Shown: positions 50,977-58,918 of the stretch, in pieces | Layout of the letters: every line of letters begins with the position of its first letter | How positions within the stretch are numbered: position 1 is the stretch's first letter | NCBI GenBank assembly: GCA_035629075.1 | Contig: DASPIK010000033.1 | Coordinates: forward strand, 99,880 to 163,879 | Direction of reading: 5' to 3' | DNA length: 64,000 nucleotides | Source: JAEZPW01 sp035629075 | GTDB lineage: Bacteria; Acidobacteriota; Terriglobia; Terriglobales; Acidobacteriaceae | The notes under the pieces: generated by a model | What the model saw: only the letters and a program-made list of their open reading frames with translations | Databases searched by the model: none | Told to the model about the DNA's origin: nothing | Made by a program: the position numbers and the translations under genes

Positions 50977-52032
50977 ATGCCCGATACGAGAAACTTCACA
51001 GTGAGTTGTCCGATGCCGGTGGACGTGCGTGAGCAAATCACAATGGCGCACGGTGGCGGCGGAAAGCTGATGCACCAGCTTCTGGAAACGTACGTCATTC
51101 CTGCCTTTCGAAACGAAAAACTGGAGTCACGCCACGATGGTGCGGTGATGGATATCTCCGGCACACGACTGGCGTTTACGACGGACTCGTACGTGGTACG
51201 GCCGATGTTCTTTCCCGGCGGTGATATCGGAAGTCTTGCGGTGAATGGCACTGTGAATGACCTTGCTATGTGCGGCGCAAAGCCGCTGTACCTGAGCGCT
51301 GGGCTGATCATGGAAGAGGGGCTGCCCATTGAGTGGTTGGCGAAAGTGATCGAATCGATGCGTACGAGCGCCGAAGCAGCAGGGGTGCAGATCGTCACAG
51401 GAGACACTAAAGTCGTCGACAAGGGGAAGGGCGACGGGTTGTTCATCAACACCGCAGGGATCGGCGTCGTGGAGCACGAATTGAGTATCTCGCCAGCGAT
51501 CATTCGGCCGGGCGACGTCATTCTGTTGAGTGGGGACGTTGGGCGACACGGTATAGCTATTATGGCCGTGCGCGAAGGTCTCGAATTCGAAACGACAATC
51601 GAGAGCGACTGCGCGCCGGTAGCCGCGCCGGTGCTGGCGATGATCGAGGCGGGTGTAGAACTTCACTGTCTGCGTGACCTGACGCGCGGTGGTCTGGCTA
51701 CAACGCTGGTCGAGATTTCAGAGTCGTCGAATCTGCACCTCGCGATCGAGGAGGCGCAAATCGCGGTTGACGAGAGTGTTCGTGGAGCGTGCGAGATTCT
51801 TGGGTTTGATCCTCTATATCTCGCGAACGAGGGACGCTTTGTGGCGTTTGTGCCCGAAAACCACGTTGAGCGGGCACTCGAAATAATGCAGGCTCATCCG
51901 GTATCTGCAGGAGTAGCAGCAGTGGGGCGCGTGACCGACGATTTAAGAACAAGGGTGACTCTGAAACGTTCGATCGGCACCGAGCGCGTGCTGGATATGC
52001 TAACGGGCGAGCAACTACCGAGGATCTGCTGA
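50977..52032 (+). CDS. hypE: Carbamoyl dehydratase HypE
   Basis: 351 residues. It turns the thiocarboxamide on its own C-terminal cysteine into thiocyanate for the hydrogenase cyanide ligands. The PurM-like fold is clear (MAHGGGGKLMHQLLETYVIP; SGTRLAFTTDSYVVRPMFFP; GDIGSLAVNGTVNDLAMCGA; ILLSGDVGRHGIAIMAVREG; LRDLTRGGLATTLVEIS) and the chain ends EQLPRIC, keeping the required terminal Cys. It closes the plus-strand hyp block. No hydrogenase structural gene follows. Confidence 0.96.
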   Translation: MPDTRNFTVSCPMPVDVREQITMAHGGGGKLMHQLLETYVIPAFRNEKLESRHDGAVMDISGTRLAFTTDSYVVRPMFFPGGDIGSLAVNGTVNDLAMCGAKPLYLSAGLIMEEGLPIEWLAKVIESMRTSAEAAGVQIVTGDTKVVDKGKGDGLFINTAGIGVVEHELSISPAIIRPGDVILLSGDVGRHGIAIMAVREGLEFETTIESDCAPVAAPVLAMIEAGVELHCLRDLTRGGLATTLVEISESSNLHLAIEEAQIAVDESVRGACEILGFDPLYLANEGRFVAFVPENHVERALEIMQAHPVSAGVAAVGRVTDDLRTRVTLKRSIGTERVLDMLTGEQLPRIC

Positions 52033-52423
52033 GTGCCGGAACCATCCGTGTTCTCTGGTTTTGCCCATCAACAACTCTGATGCATGTAGTGCGTACGCAA
52101 CGAATGCACTTCTCGCCTGAAAACTGTCTGAAATAGGACCACACACGATGAAGACGAGCGGGGTCGTGTTCAGAAATTCCGCTCTTTCGTGACCCCGGTC
52201 ACAGAGGCTTCATTTCGGGATAAAGTATCGTGCTGCACCATGGGGCGAGGTTCCGCAACTCACGACCGTCGGGTTTTCCAAACTGAATTGTAGGGTTGAA
52301 GGAGCGTAGTTCCCGTTCGACAGCTAAGAGCTGTCGGTGCGCCAGTCGCTGCGGCTGACTATGCGCAGCAATCCTCCACTTGCGACCGCGAGGCCGCCCA
52401 CTCACTTTCCGCAGGTGCGCGCC
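52033..52423 (+). other. Non-coding stretch between hypE and the multicopper oxidase
   Basis: About 390 bases with no gene I can support. It holds a perfect TGCGTACGCA palindrome (52090-52099) and a CRP-like GTGA-N6-TCAC palindrome (52189-52202). No terminator for hypE is obvious. Confidence 0.5.
52189..52202. promoter_or_regulatory. CRP/FNR-family-like palindrome
   Basis: GTGACCCCGGTCAC is GTGA-N6-TCAC, the core spacing of CRP-family sites, flanked by C and A (CGTGA, TCACA). It lies about 222 bases before the oxidase start. Confidence 0.35.
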
Positions 52424-54398
52424 ATGTCGACTCGACGAGACTTTCTGAAGATCAGTACCGTCGCGGCTGGAAGCCTGATGATGTCGAAATGGTCTGGGCG
52501 TTTGTTTGCACAGACTATACCAACGCTCCCGCCAAACAGTATTCCTAAATACGTCAGCCCGCTCGTAATCCCTCCTGCAATGCCGCGGACTCGAAAGTTG
52601 ACGGTTCGCGGAGGCAAAAACATTGACTACTACGACCGCAGTACGTCAGTTGCAACAGCAGATACTGCCCCCCGGGATGCCGTCTACCACTGTATGGGGC
52701 TACGGTTCGGTAAACCACCCAGGCAGCTTCAACTATCCGTCTTTCACAATCGAAGCGAAACAGGACGCGCCGGTGCGCGTCAAATGGATCAATCAACTCG
52801 TCGACGGTAATGGAAATTACCTGCCACACCTGTTGCCAGTCGATCCGACACTGCACTGGGCCAACCCTCCGGGTGGCGAGATGGGACGAGACATGAGCCC
52901 GGAGTTCCTATCTACACCAGGTCCGTACACAGGACCGGTTCCAATCGTTACCCACGTGCATGGCGCTCATACTTATGATCACTCCGACGGGTTCGCAGAG
53001 GCCTGGTACCTGCCCGAGGCTCGCAACGTCCCATCTGGGTTTGCAAGCGTAGGGTCGAAATACGATGGATTTAAGGCGGCTTTTGAAGCTGCATGGGGAC
53101 AGGCATGGACGCCCGGATCATCCGTTTTCCAATACCCGAATGATCAGGCGGCGACTACACTCTGGTATCACGATCACGCGCTCGGCATGACTCGTCTGAA
53201 CGTGTATGCGGGGCCAGCGGGGTTCTACCTGCTGCGAGGTGGTCGTACCGACGTCGAGAGTGGCGTGCTGCCCGGACCGGCGCCAGCACCGGGCGATTTG
53301 CCGGGAACCCGGTACTACGAAATTCCGATTGCGATTCAGGACCGGTCATTCAATGGGGATGGATCGCTGTTCTACCCCGATAGCCGCGAATTCTTCGACG
53401 AGTTTGGCGGGCCTTATATTCCGGAATCTGACATATCACCAATCTTCAACCCAGAGTTCTTTGGAAACACAACGGTGGTGAACGGGAACACTTGGCCCTA
53501 TCTGACGGTAGAACCGCGGCGATACCGGTTCCGCTTACTTAACGGATGCAATTCACGATTCTTAATTCTGAAAATGGTTGATAATCCGACGGCGCAGCGG
53601 CCAGCATCGGCAATGCTTCCGTTTTGGCAAATCGGCGCGGAAGGCGGATTCCTGCCGAAACCCGTGCAACTGAATCAGTTGATCATGGGCTTGGCGGAAC
53701 GCGCCGACGTGGTTGTGGACTTCACGGGTCTGAGGCCCGGTACCGAAATCTTTCTGATCAATGAGGGGCCGGACGAACCGTTCGGCGGGCTGGGTGGACC
53801 ATCAGCGGATCCAGATACCACAGGACAGGTGATGAAGTTCGTCGTCGGGCCGCTGCTGTCGACAGACACAAGCGTCCCTCCAGCGCAACGCCAATTGCCG
53901 GTGCTCGCGGGTCTTGGAGCTGCGTCCATCACCAGAAAGCTTTCGCTGAACGAAGCAGACTCCGAAGTGTTGGAGGACGTCGGCCCTCGCGAGGCCGAGC
54001 TGGGCACCGTAGACGCAAACAACATGCCGGTTGAGAAAGGCTGGCACGATCCGATAACCGAGAACCCGTCTGTAGGCGCCACGGAGGTGTGGGAGCTCTA
54101 CAACTTCACCGCCGACGCACATCCGATACACGTGCACCAGGTGCAGTTCCAGGTTGTAAGCCGACAGCAACTTGAGACCGATGAGGAAGGCATGGCGATG
54201 AAGCCAGCCGTTCTCATCCCAGGTACGAACAGAGGTCCAGAAAGTTGGGAAACAGGTTACAAGGACACGGTGATCGCTTATCCAGGCGAGGTGACGCGAA
54301 TCAAGGCGAAGTTTGACATCCCTGGCTTGTTCGTGTGGCACTGCCACATCGTGGAGCACGAGGACAACGAGATGATGAGACCTTATCGGGTAGGCTGA
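52424..54398 (+). pseudogene. Tat-exported multicopper oxidase with a frameshift
   Basis: Two frames together encode one oxidase of about 657 residues. The first frame, from ATG 52424, gives a Tat signal (STRRDFLKISTVAAGSLMMS) and runs to about 52645 at GGKNIDYYD; the second carries on with AVRQLQQQILPPG from about 52638 to the stop at 54398. The reading frame shifts by +1 near 52632-52640. All four copper motifs remain: IVTHVHGAHTYDHSDG, TLWYHDHALGM, HPIHVHQVQFQVV and VWHCHIVEHEDNEMMR, so it resembles CotA/bilirubin-oxidase-like enzymes that oxidise phenols, bilirubin or metals with O2. Alone, the second frame would start at TTG 52623 and lack an export signal. It may be a recent mutation, a sequencing error, or a true recoding site. 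Confidence 0.85.
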
Positions 54399-54414
54399 GT
54401 TCGGGGATTGAGTG

Positions 54415-54445
54415 GAAAGCCCGCACAATGCGGGCTTTCTTCTTT
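54415..54445 (+). terminator. Terminator of the multicopper oxidase gene
   Basis: GAAAGCCCGCA (54415-54425) pairs with TGCGGGCTTTC (54429-54439), an 11-bp stem with a 3-base loop, followed by TTCTTTA. Confidence 0.88.
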
Positions 54446-54479
54446 ACTCTGGATGATCAAGCGTGGCCGCTCATCAGTG

Positions 54480-55160
54480 TCAGCTCCTGGCGGAAGCTGC
54501 TGCAATCGCCTGATCGCGGCGGCGATGCAGCCAACCCAACCACTGGTCCAGACCCTCGCCGGTTGTGCACGATACTTCCAAAATACCGATGCCGGGATGG
54601 GCTCGCTGAGCGTTCTCGCGCGCCTGCTCAAGACTGAAAGGTACATAAGGTAGCAGGTCAATTTTGTTGATCACGCACAATTCCGATTTCGAGAAGATCG
54701 ACGGATACTTGAGCGGCTTGTCTTCGCCCTCCGTGACGCTGAGTAGGACGACCTTCGCATGTTCACCAAGGTCGTAGCTGGAGGGGCATACCAGGTTTCC
54801 GACATTTTCAATCAAAAGCAAGTCGAGCGCAGCGAGGTCTATGTCGGCGAGATGCTTATTGATCATACTCGCGTCGAGGTGGCACGTTCCGCCGGTGGTG
54901 ATCTGGCGAGCGGGGAAGCCGTATTTCGATAGTCGCCGTGCGTCGTTCTCGGTCTGAATATCACCCGTGAGAACGGCTACTCGAGTGTCTTTCGGAAATG
55001 CAGCCAGCGTGCGCTCAAGGAGCGAAGTCTTGCCGGAACCGGGCGAACTGATGAGGTTCAGACAAAACACATTGTTCTGGCGGTAGCGCTCGCGGAGTTC
55101 AATAGCGAGGCGCTGGTTCTCGGTCAACACTTTCTGCTCGACCTGAACACGCGTCGTCAC
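54480..55160 (-). CDS. hypB: Hydrogenase nickel-incorporation GTPase HypB
   Basis: 226 residues from GTG 55160, with GAGGA 8 bases before it. It is a SIMIBI GTPase that helps insert nickel with HypA. The P-loop is LISSPGSGKTSLLERT; other motifs are GDIQTENDARRLSKYG, GTCHLDASMINKHL, ENVGNLVCPSSYDLGEH and the NKIDLLPY base-recognition loop. It lacks the N-terminal histidine-rich or CxxCGC nickel-storage part found in some HypB proteins. The frame is open about 97 codons upstream, but those overlap hypA and are not coding. The stop lies about 35 bases from the multicopper oxidase terminator. Confidence 0.93.
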   Translation of the reverse strand: MTTRVQVEQKVLTENQRLAIELRERYRQNNVFCLNLISSPGSGKTSLLERTLAAFPKDTRVAVLTGDIQTENDARRLSKYGFPARQITTGGTCHLDASMINKHLADIDLAALDLLLIENVGNLVCPSSYDLGEHAKVVLLSVTEGEDKPLKYPSIFSKSELCVINKIDLLPYVPFSLEQARENAQRAHPGIGILEVSCTTGEGLDQWLGWLHRRRDQAIAAASARS

Positions 55161-55164
55161 TTTT

Positions 55165-55539
55165 CTAATCCTCGTTGCCGGTGCCGGCTGGCGTTTGCTC
55201 TTCAACTTCGATGTAGGCAATGTCCAATTCCTCACCGCTGATGCACAGTGTATCTGGCCGGCCGCAGCGAGGGCAGGCAGTGTGAGAATCCGGAGCAGGG
55301 AACTCGTGTACGCAGGAGGGACAGCGCTGCGTACGTGGGCATAGCTGGATGTCGAGGTCCAGTGGGTCGAAAGGTGAGTCCTTGACAAGGCATTCGAAGC
55401 CAAACGAGAGCGCATCCGGATCAACGCCGGAGATCTCCCCGACTCGCACACCGACCTTCGTTATACGGGCGCATGGACGCAAATCCGCTTCGCTGGCAAC
55501 CTTCTCAAGGATGGCCGAAGCTATGCTGAGCTCGTGCAC
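55165..55539 (-). CDS. hypA: Hydrogenase nickel-incorporation protein HypA
   Basis: 124 residues. It begins MHELSIASAILEKV, with His2 that binds nickel together with the N-terminal amine, and has the zinc site RCPSCVHEF ... ACPRCGRPD. The C-terminus ends with an acidic tail (YIEVEEQTPAGTGNED). It passes nickel to the hydrogenase large subunit with HypB. Its stop lies 4 bases before the hypB GTG, so they are a tight operon, read opposite to hypFCDE. Confidence 0.95.
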   Translation of the reverse strand: MHELSIASAILEKVASEADLRPCARITKVGVRVGEISGVDPDALSFGFECLVKDSPFDPLDLDIQLCPRTQRCPSCVHEFPAPDSHTACPRCGRPDTLCISGEELDIAYIEVEEQTPAGTGNED

Positions 55540-55691
55540 GACACCAATTGGAACACGAATGGTAAGGGACCTACAAGAACTGGGCGCGATGAGGGCACAT
55601 AATCACGTGATGTGGGCGGCGCGCCGTAAGCTTCACGTTGCGAGCCCACGGCGTCGCCCTTAAACCCGTGACACGCGGAGTCGGTGCCGAC

Positions 55692-56090
55692 TCAGTCGTT
55701 GCCCGGACATGCCGGGTCTTCGACCGTGAAGGTTGCGATAGCGGTGCGAATATTCGTGTCGGAACCGACGCCCTGGAGGTCGCGACCAGCGGTGGCGGTG
55801 ATCGTCGTCGTTCCGCAGGCGAGTCCGGCAGTCGTCACAAGGCCCTTGTTATCCACGGTGGCGACATCGGGGATGGAACTTGTCCACGTGACTTGCGTGG
55901 TAATGTCCCGCGTTTCGTTCGGGTGAATGAACCGACCGTATGCTGTGAACTGCACCTTACCCTGTGAGGCCAGCCCAATCACTGTGACGCTTGATGGATT
56001 CAGCGACATTTCGACCAGCTGAGTTGGATGTCCGCATCCGAGCGAGATCGCCAGGAGCATCAGTAAAGATACTGCGCAGGCCTTCCGCAT
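55692..56090 (-). CDS. Ig-like (Big_2) lipoprotein
   Basis: 132 residues from ATG 56090, which has a GGAGG ribosome-binding site; the frame opens 28 codons earlier without such a site. A lipoprotein signal (SLLMLLAISLGC, lipobox Cys at residue 19) is followed by one bacterial Ig-like domain: MSLNPSSVTVIGLASQGKVQ, TTQVTWTSSIPDVATVDNKG, LVTTAGLACGTTTITATAGR. Two further cysteines (ACGT; DPACPGND) could make a disulphide. It is a cell-envelope protein of unknown role; single Ig domains of this kind often sit at surfaces or bind partner proteins. Confidence 0.8.
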   Translation of the reverse strand: MRKACAVSLLMLLAISLGCGHPTQLVEMSLNPSSVTVIGLASQGKVQFTAYGRFIHPNETRDITTQVTWTSSIPDVATVDNKGLVTTAGLACGTTTITATAGRDLQGVGSDTNIRTAIATFTVEDPACPGND

Positions 56091-56270
56091 CAACAACCTC
56101 CGTCCAGAGTACATTTCGGCGGGAAAGTGTATCGCGATTTCTGAGAAAAGGAAGAGGAAAACTGAAGTGACCACGGAGGTTCCGAAAGGGGAAAGGAAAA
56201 CGTGGGTGGCTCTTACCGGTTACGCCAGGAGGGAAAGGCAGGAGCGATCAACACCGTTCGGCGGGGCGAT

Positions 56271-56295
56271 CCACCCGCACCAAATGGGCGGGTGG
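56271..56295. other. Stem-loop downstream of the ABC ATPase gene
   Basis: CCACCCGC (56271-56278) pairs with GCGGGTGG (56288-56295). It has no T-run, so it may be a weak or Rho-dependent end for the ABC gene. Confidence 0.4.
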
Positions 56296-56312
56296 AAGCC
56301 GAATATGGCGCG

Positions 56313-57071
56313 TTACTTGCTGTTTGCGCGGCCTTTTGCAGTGAGTTCGTCGCCTGCGATCATGCCGTCCTTGATGTGGATGACGCGATGAGCGTACTCC
56401 GCGATGTCGTGCTCGTGCGTTACCAGAACGATGGTGTTGCCCTGTTGATGCAGACGATCAAACAGGGCCATGATCTCAATACCAGTTTGGGAATCGAGGT
56501 TACCAGTCGGCTCGTCGGCCAGGATGATCGAAGGATTGTTTACCAGCGCCCGGGCTATGGCAACACGCTGACGCTGACCGCCGGAAAGTTCGTTGGGCTT
56601 GTGGGTCATGCGTGACCCCATTCCAACAGCCTCAAGAGCGTTGCGGGCGCGTTCGATGCGTTCATCTGCCGGCATTCCGGCGTAGATCAGCGGCAGTTCG
56701 ACGTTGTGTAACGCGGTGGCACGAGCCAGCAGGTTGAACGTCTGAAAAACGAAACCGATCTCTTTGTTGCGAATGCGCGCCAGTTCGTCATCATCAAGTT
56801 CGCTGACTAACTGCGCGTTGAGCCAATAACGGCCGCGACTTGGTGTATCCAGGCATCCGATCAGGTTCATCAGAGTAGACTTACCTGACCCGGACGGGCC
56901 CATGATGGCAACGTACTCATTGCGCCCGATGTTGAGGTTGACGCCGCGCAGCGCATGAACTTGCTGCTCTGAACCCATGTCGTAGGTTTTCCAAAGGTCC
57001 TCGGTGCAGATCATGCAGGTTGAAGGCGGCGCTTTGACGACCTCAGCCAGGTTCGCGACATCCGTTGCCAT
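56313..57071 (-). CDS. ABC transporter ATP-binding protein (MacB/LolD type)
   Basis: 252 residues from ATG 57071, which has a GGGAGA ribosome-binding site; an ATG 7 codons upstream lacks one. Walker A is IMGPSGSGKSTLMNLIG, the Q-loop is in GFVFQTFNLLARATALHNVE, the signature is NELSGGQRQRVAIARALV, Walker B is IILADEPTGNLDSQTG and the H-loop VTHEHDIAEYAH. This is the MacB/LolD/FtsE-like ATPase class that works with a permease with a large periplasmic domain. The MacA-like adaptor gene lies upstream on the same strand, but no permease gene follows; it must be elsewhere. Confidence 0.93.
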   Translation of the reverse strand: MATDVANLAEVVKAPPSTCMICTEDLWKTYDMGSEQQVHALRGVNLNIGRNEYVAIMGPSGSGKSTLMNLIGCLDTPSRGRYWLNAQLVSELDDDELARIRNKEIGFVFQTFNLLARATALHNVELPLIYAGMPADERIERARNALEAVGMGSRMTHKPNELSGGQRQRVAIARALVNNPSIILADEPTGNLDSQTGIEIMALFDRLHQQGNTIVLVTHEHDIAEYAHRVIHIKDGMIAGDELTAKGRANSK

Positions 57072-57143
57072 TCTGTTCTCCCTATCGTCCATCGTGTTTC
57101 ACTCTTGGACGAACCGTCCAAGAAAACGTTACGAAAGCTGGCC

Positions 57144-57177
57144 GGCAAAAGTTCCCGCACGTGAAGAACTTTGCCGC
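57144..57177. other. Imperfect stem-loop between the adaptor and ABC ATPase genes
   Basis: CGGCAAAAGTTC (57144-57155) and GAACTTTGCCG (57167-57177) pair with one bulge. It could set relative expression of the two genes. Confidence 0.4.
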
Positions 57178-57202
57178 AAGTTCCTGACTGCTTACGTTCT
57201 TC

Positions 57203-58582
57203 CTATGACTTGTCTTCTTCCTTGTTTGGGGCCGAATTGTCGATTTTGACGCTGGCGCCGTTCTTCAGCGAGCGCAGAACCTTGTAGCTGCCCGTGATGA
57301 TTTCGTCGCCTTCCTTCATACCGCTCGTAATTTCGATGTCGGTAGTGCCGGTGACGCCGGTTTCTACAGGCACGAATACCGCTTTCTTGTCGCGAATAAC
57401 GAAGACGCCCGTAAGTTCTTCCTTGGACTTAGCGTCGTCCGGACCTGCGGCCTGGACCGCCTCGCCCTTCTTCTTTTTTGTGTCTTCCAGATCTTTGCGT
57501 GACCGAACTGTGAGCGCCTGAATCGGGATGCTCAGCACATTATTGCGGGAAGCAGTAGTTATCTTGGCCGTGCAAGACATGCCCGGACGCAGGTTTGCGG
57601 GAGCATCCTGAATGGTGACGACCACCTTGAAGTCCTTCGCTTCCTGACTTCCGGACGTGGATTGCGAACTCGAAACGCCCGTTGAGCGCAGCATGGCGTT
57701 GTCGCCGATCTCGGTGACCGTACCTTTGAAGACCTTTTTCGGGATGGCATCAATGGTTACGTCAGCAGGCTGGCCGAGCTTAACATTCACGATGTCAGTT
57801 TCATCGACCTTGACTTCCGCCGTGATGACCGACATGTCGGAAAGCGTCATCAGCGTGCTGCCGGGCGCATTCTGGATACCCATAACCACGACTTCGCCCT
57901 CACGAACCGGGAGGTTTGTGATGATTCCGTCGTAGGGGGCAGTGTAGATGGTCTTGCTCAATGCATCGGATGCGCGAGTCAAAGTGGCCTGACTCTGGTT
58001 GACTCTGCGCTGAGCAGAATCCAATTGGGCTTTCGACTGTGCGACACGTGCGATAGCCTGAGCCTGGCTCGCGTCCGCAGCTTCCCACGCCGCCTTCTTG
58101 GCGTCGTATTCCTGCTTGGCGATGAGCGCGGCCTTGAACAAGCCCTCGGCGCGTTCAAAATCGAGCTTCGCTCGTTGAGCATCGGCTCTGGCGCGATTGA
58201 GATCGGCCTGCGCAGTTTTCAAGCCAGCTTCAGCAGCAACAATGTCTGTGCGGGCGACCTCGACGGCGGCGCGGTTGGCCGCTACATCAGCGCTGGGCTG
58301 CACGTCTTCCAATTGCGCCAACAACTGCCCACGTTTCACTGGTTCGCCTTCTTTCACGTAAAGGCGTGTGATCTTGCCGTAGGCATTGGCACCGATGTTG
58401 ACGTAGGTGTCTGGTTTGATCTCGCCAGATGCGCTTACGACAGAAGTGAGGTCCTGGCGCTTCGCGAGGCCGGTCTGCACCGCGACAACATTCTTCCGGC
58501 TCTGGTAGATGGTGAAGCCTACGATAGCACAAAGGACTACGACAGCCCCGATCGCAATCGCAACTTTTTTCCAGGTCTTCAT
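57203..58582 (-). CDS. Periplasmic adaptor subunit, MacA/HlyD-like
   Basis: 459 residues. One N-terminal membrane anchor (VAIAIGAVVVLCAIVGFTIY) is followed by the barrel-sandwich half (GEIKPDTYVNIGANAYGKIT; VKEGEPVKRGQLLAQLEDVQ), a long alpha-hairpin rich in Ala/Arg (ANRAAVEVARTDIVAAEAG through ATLTRASDALSKTI), the second sandwich half (APYDGIITNLPVREGEVVVM), a beta-barrel (VKVDETDIVNVKLGQPADVT) and the membrane-proximal domain. A Lys-rich insert (DLEDTKKKKGEAVQAA) near residue 375 is unusual. It links an inner-membrane ABC transporter to an outer-membrane channel. GAGG lies 5 bases before the ATG. It is divergent from the GWxTD gene. Confidence 0.9.
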   Translation of the reverse strand: MKTWKKVAIAIGAVVVLCAIVGFTIYQSRKNVVAVQTGLAKRQDLTSVVSASGEIKPDTYVNIGANAYGKITRLYVKEGEPVKRGQLLAQLEDVQPSADVAANRAAVEVARTDIVAAEAGLKTAQADLNRARADAQRAKLDFERAEGLFKAALIAKQEYDAKKAAWEAADASQAQAIARVAQSKAQLDSAQRRVNQSQATLTRASDALSKTIYTAPYDGIITNLPVREGEVVVMGIQNAPGSTLMTLSDMSVITAEVKVDETDIVNVKLGQPADVTIDAIPKKVFKGTVTEIGDNAMLRSTGVSSSQSTSGSQEAKDFKVVVTIQDAPANLRPGMSCTAKITTASRNNVLSIPIQALTVRSRKDLEDTKKKKGEAVQAAGPDDAKSKEELTGVFVIRDKKAVFVPVETGVTGTTDIEITSGMKEGDEIITGSYKVLRSLKNGASVKIDNSAPNKEEDKS

Positions 58583-58766
58583 TAATCCTCAATCGTAAGT
58601 GGCCGCAGCCACGAAGATGACTGCCCCCGCGAGCACACCAGGCGCTCACGCCCGGGGCAACAACAACGAGCCGGAGTTCGCCAGCACTACATTTGCCCGA
58701 GATTCGGGTTCAATCTGACTGGCAGATCTGAACTTATGCCCGTGACAGCATTATACTTTGCCTAGG

Positions 58767-58811
58767 AGAGTTGCCGAAGCGAGAAGCTTGAGATAAATAG
58801 CTGGCAACTCT
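58767..58811. promoter_or_regulatory. 9-bp inverted repeat with inner hairpin
   Basis: AGAGTTGCC (58767-58775) pairs perfectly with GGCAACTCT (58803-58811); inside, AAGC and GCTT can form a small second stem. It is either an operator or an RNA element facing the adaptor gene. Confidence 0.4.
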
Positions 58812-58853
58812 GGATTTACTTTTGTGTTCCAATCCGTTCGGCGGCAAGGAGCC

Positions 58854-58882
58854 TTGCTTCGGGACGGGTAAAAACCTAGAAT
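58854..58882 (+). promoter_or_regulatory. Likely sigma-70 promoter of the GWxTD gene
   Basis: TTGCTT (58854-58859) and TAGAAT (58877-58882) are 17 bases apart, placing a transcript start about 30 bases before ATG 58919. Confidence 0.5.
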
Positions 58883-58918
58883 ATATCAACCCGAAAACTC
58901 GAGGAGTTCCGTTTTCCT

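Larger units (their letters stand above)
58583..58918 (+). other. Structured divergent region between adaptor and GWxTD genes
   Basis: 336 bases without a gene. It holds a TGCCCC/GGGGCA hairpin (58622-58659), a small CCCGA/TCGGG hairpin near 58692, a minus-strand TATAAT (58750-58755) that could serve the adaptor gene, a 9-bp inverted repeat (58767-58811) and a plus-strand promoter (58854-58882). Confidence 0.55.
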
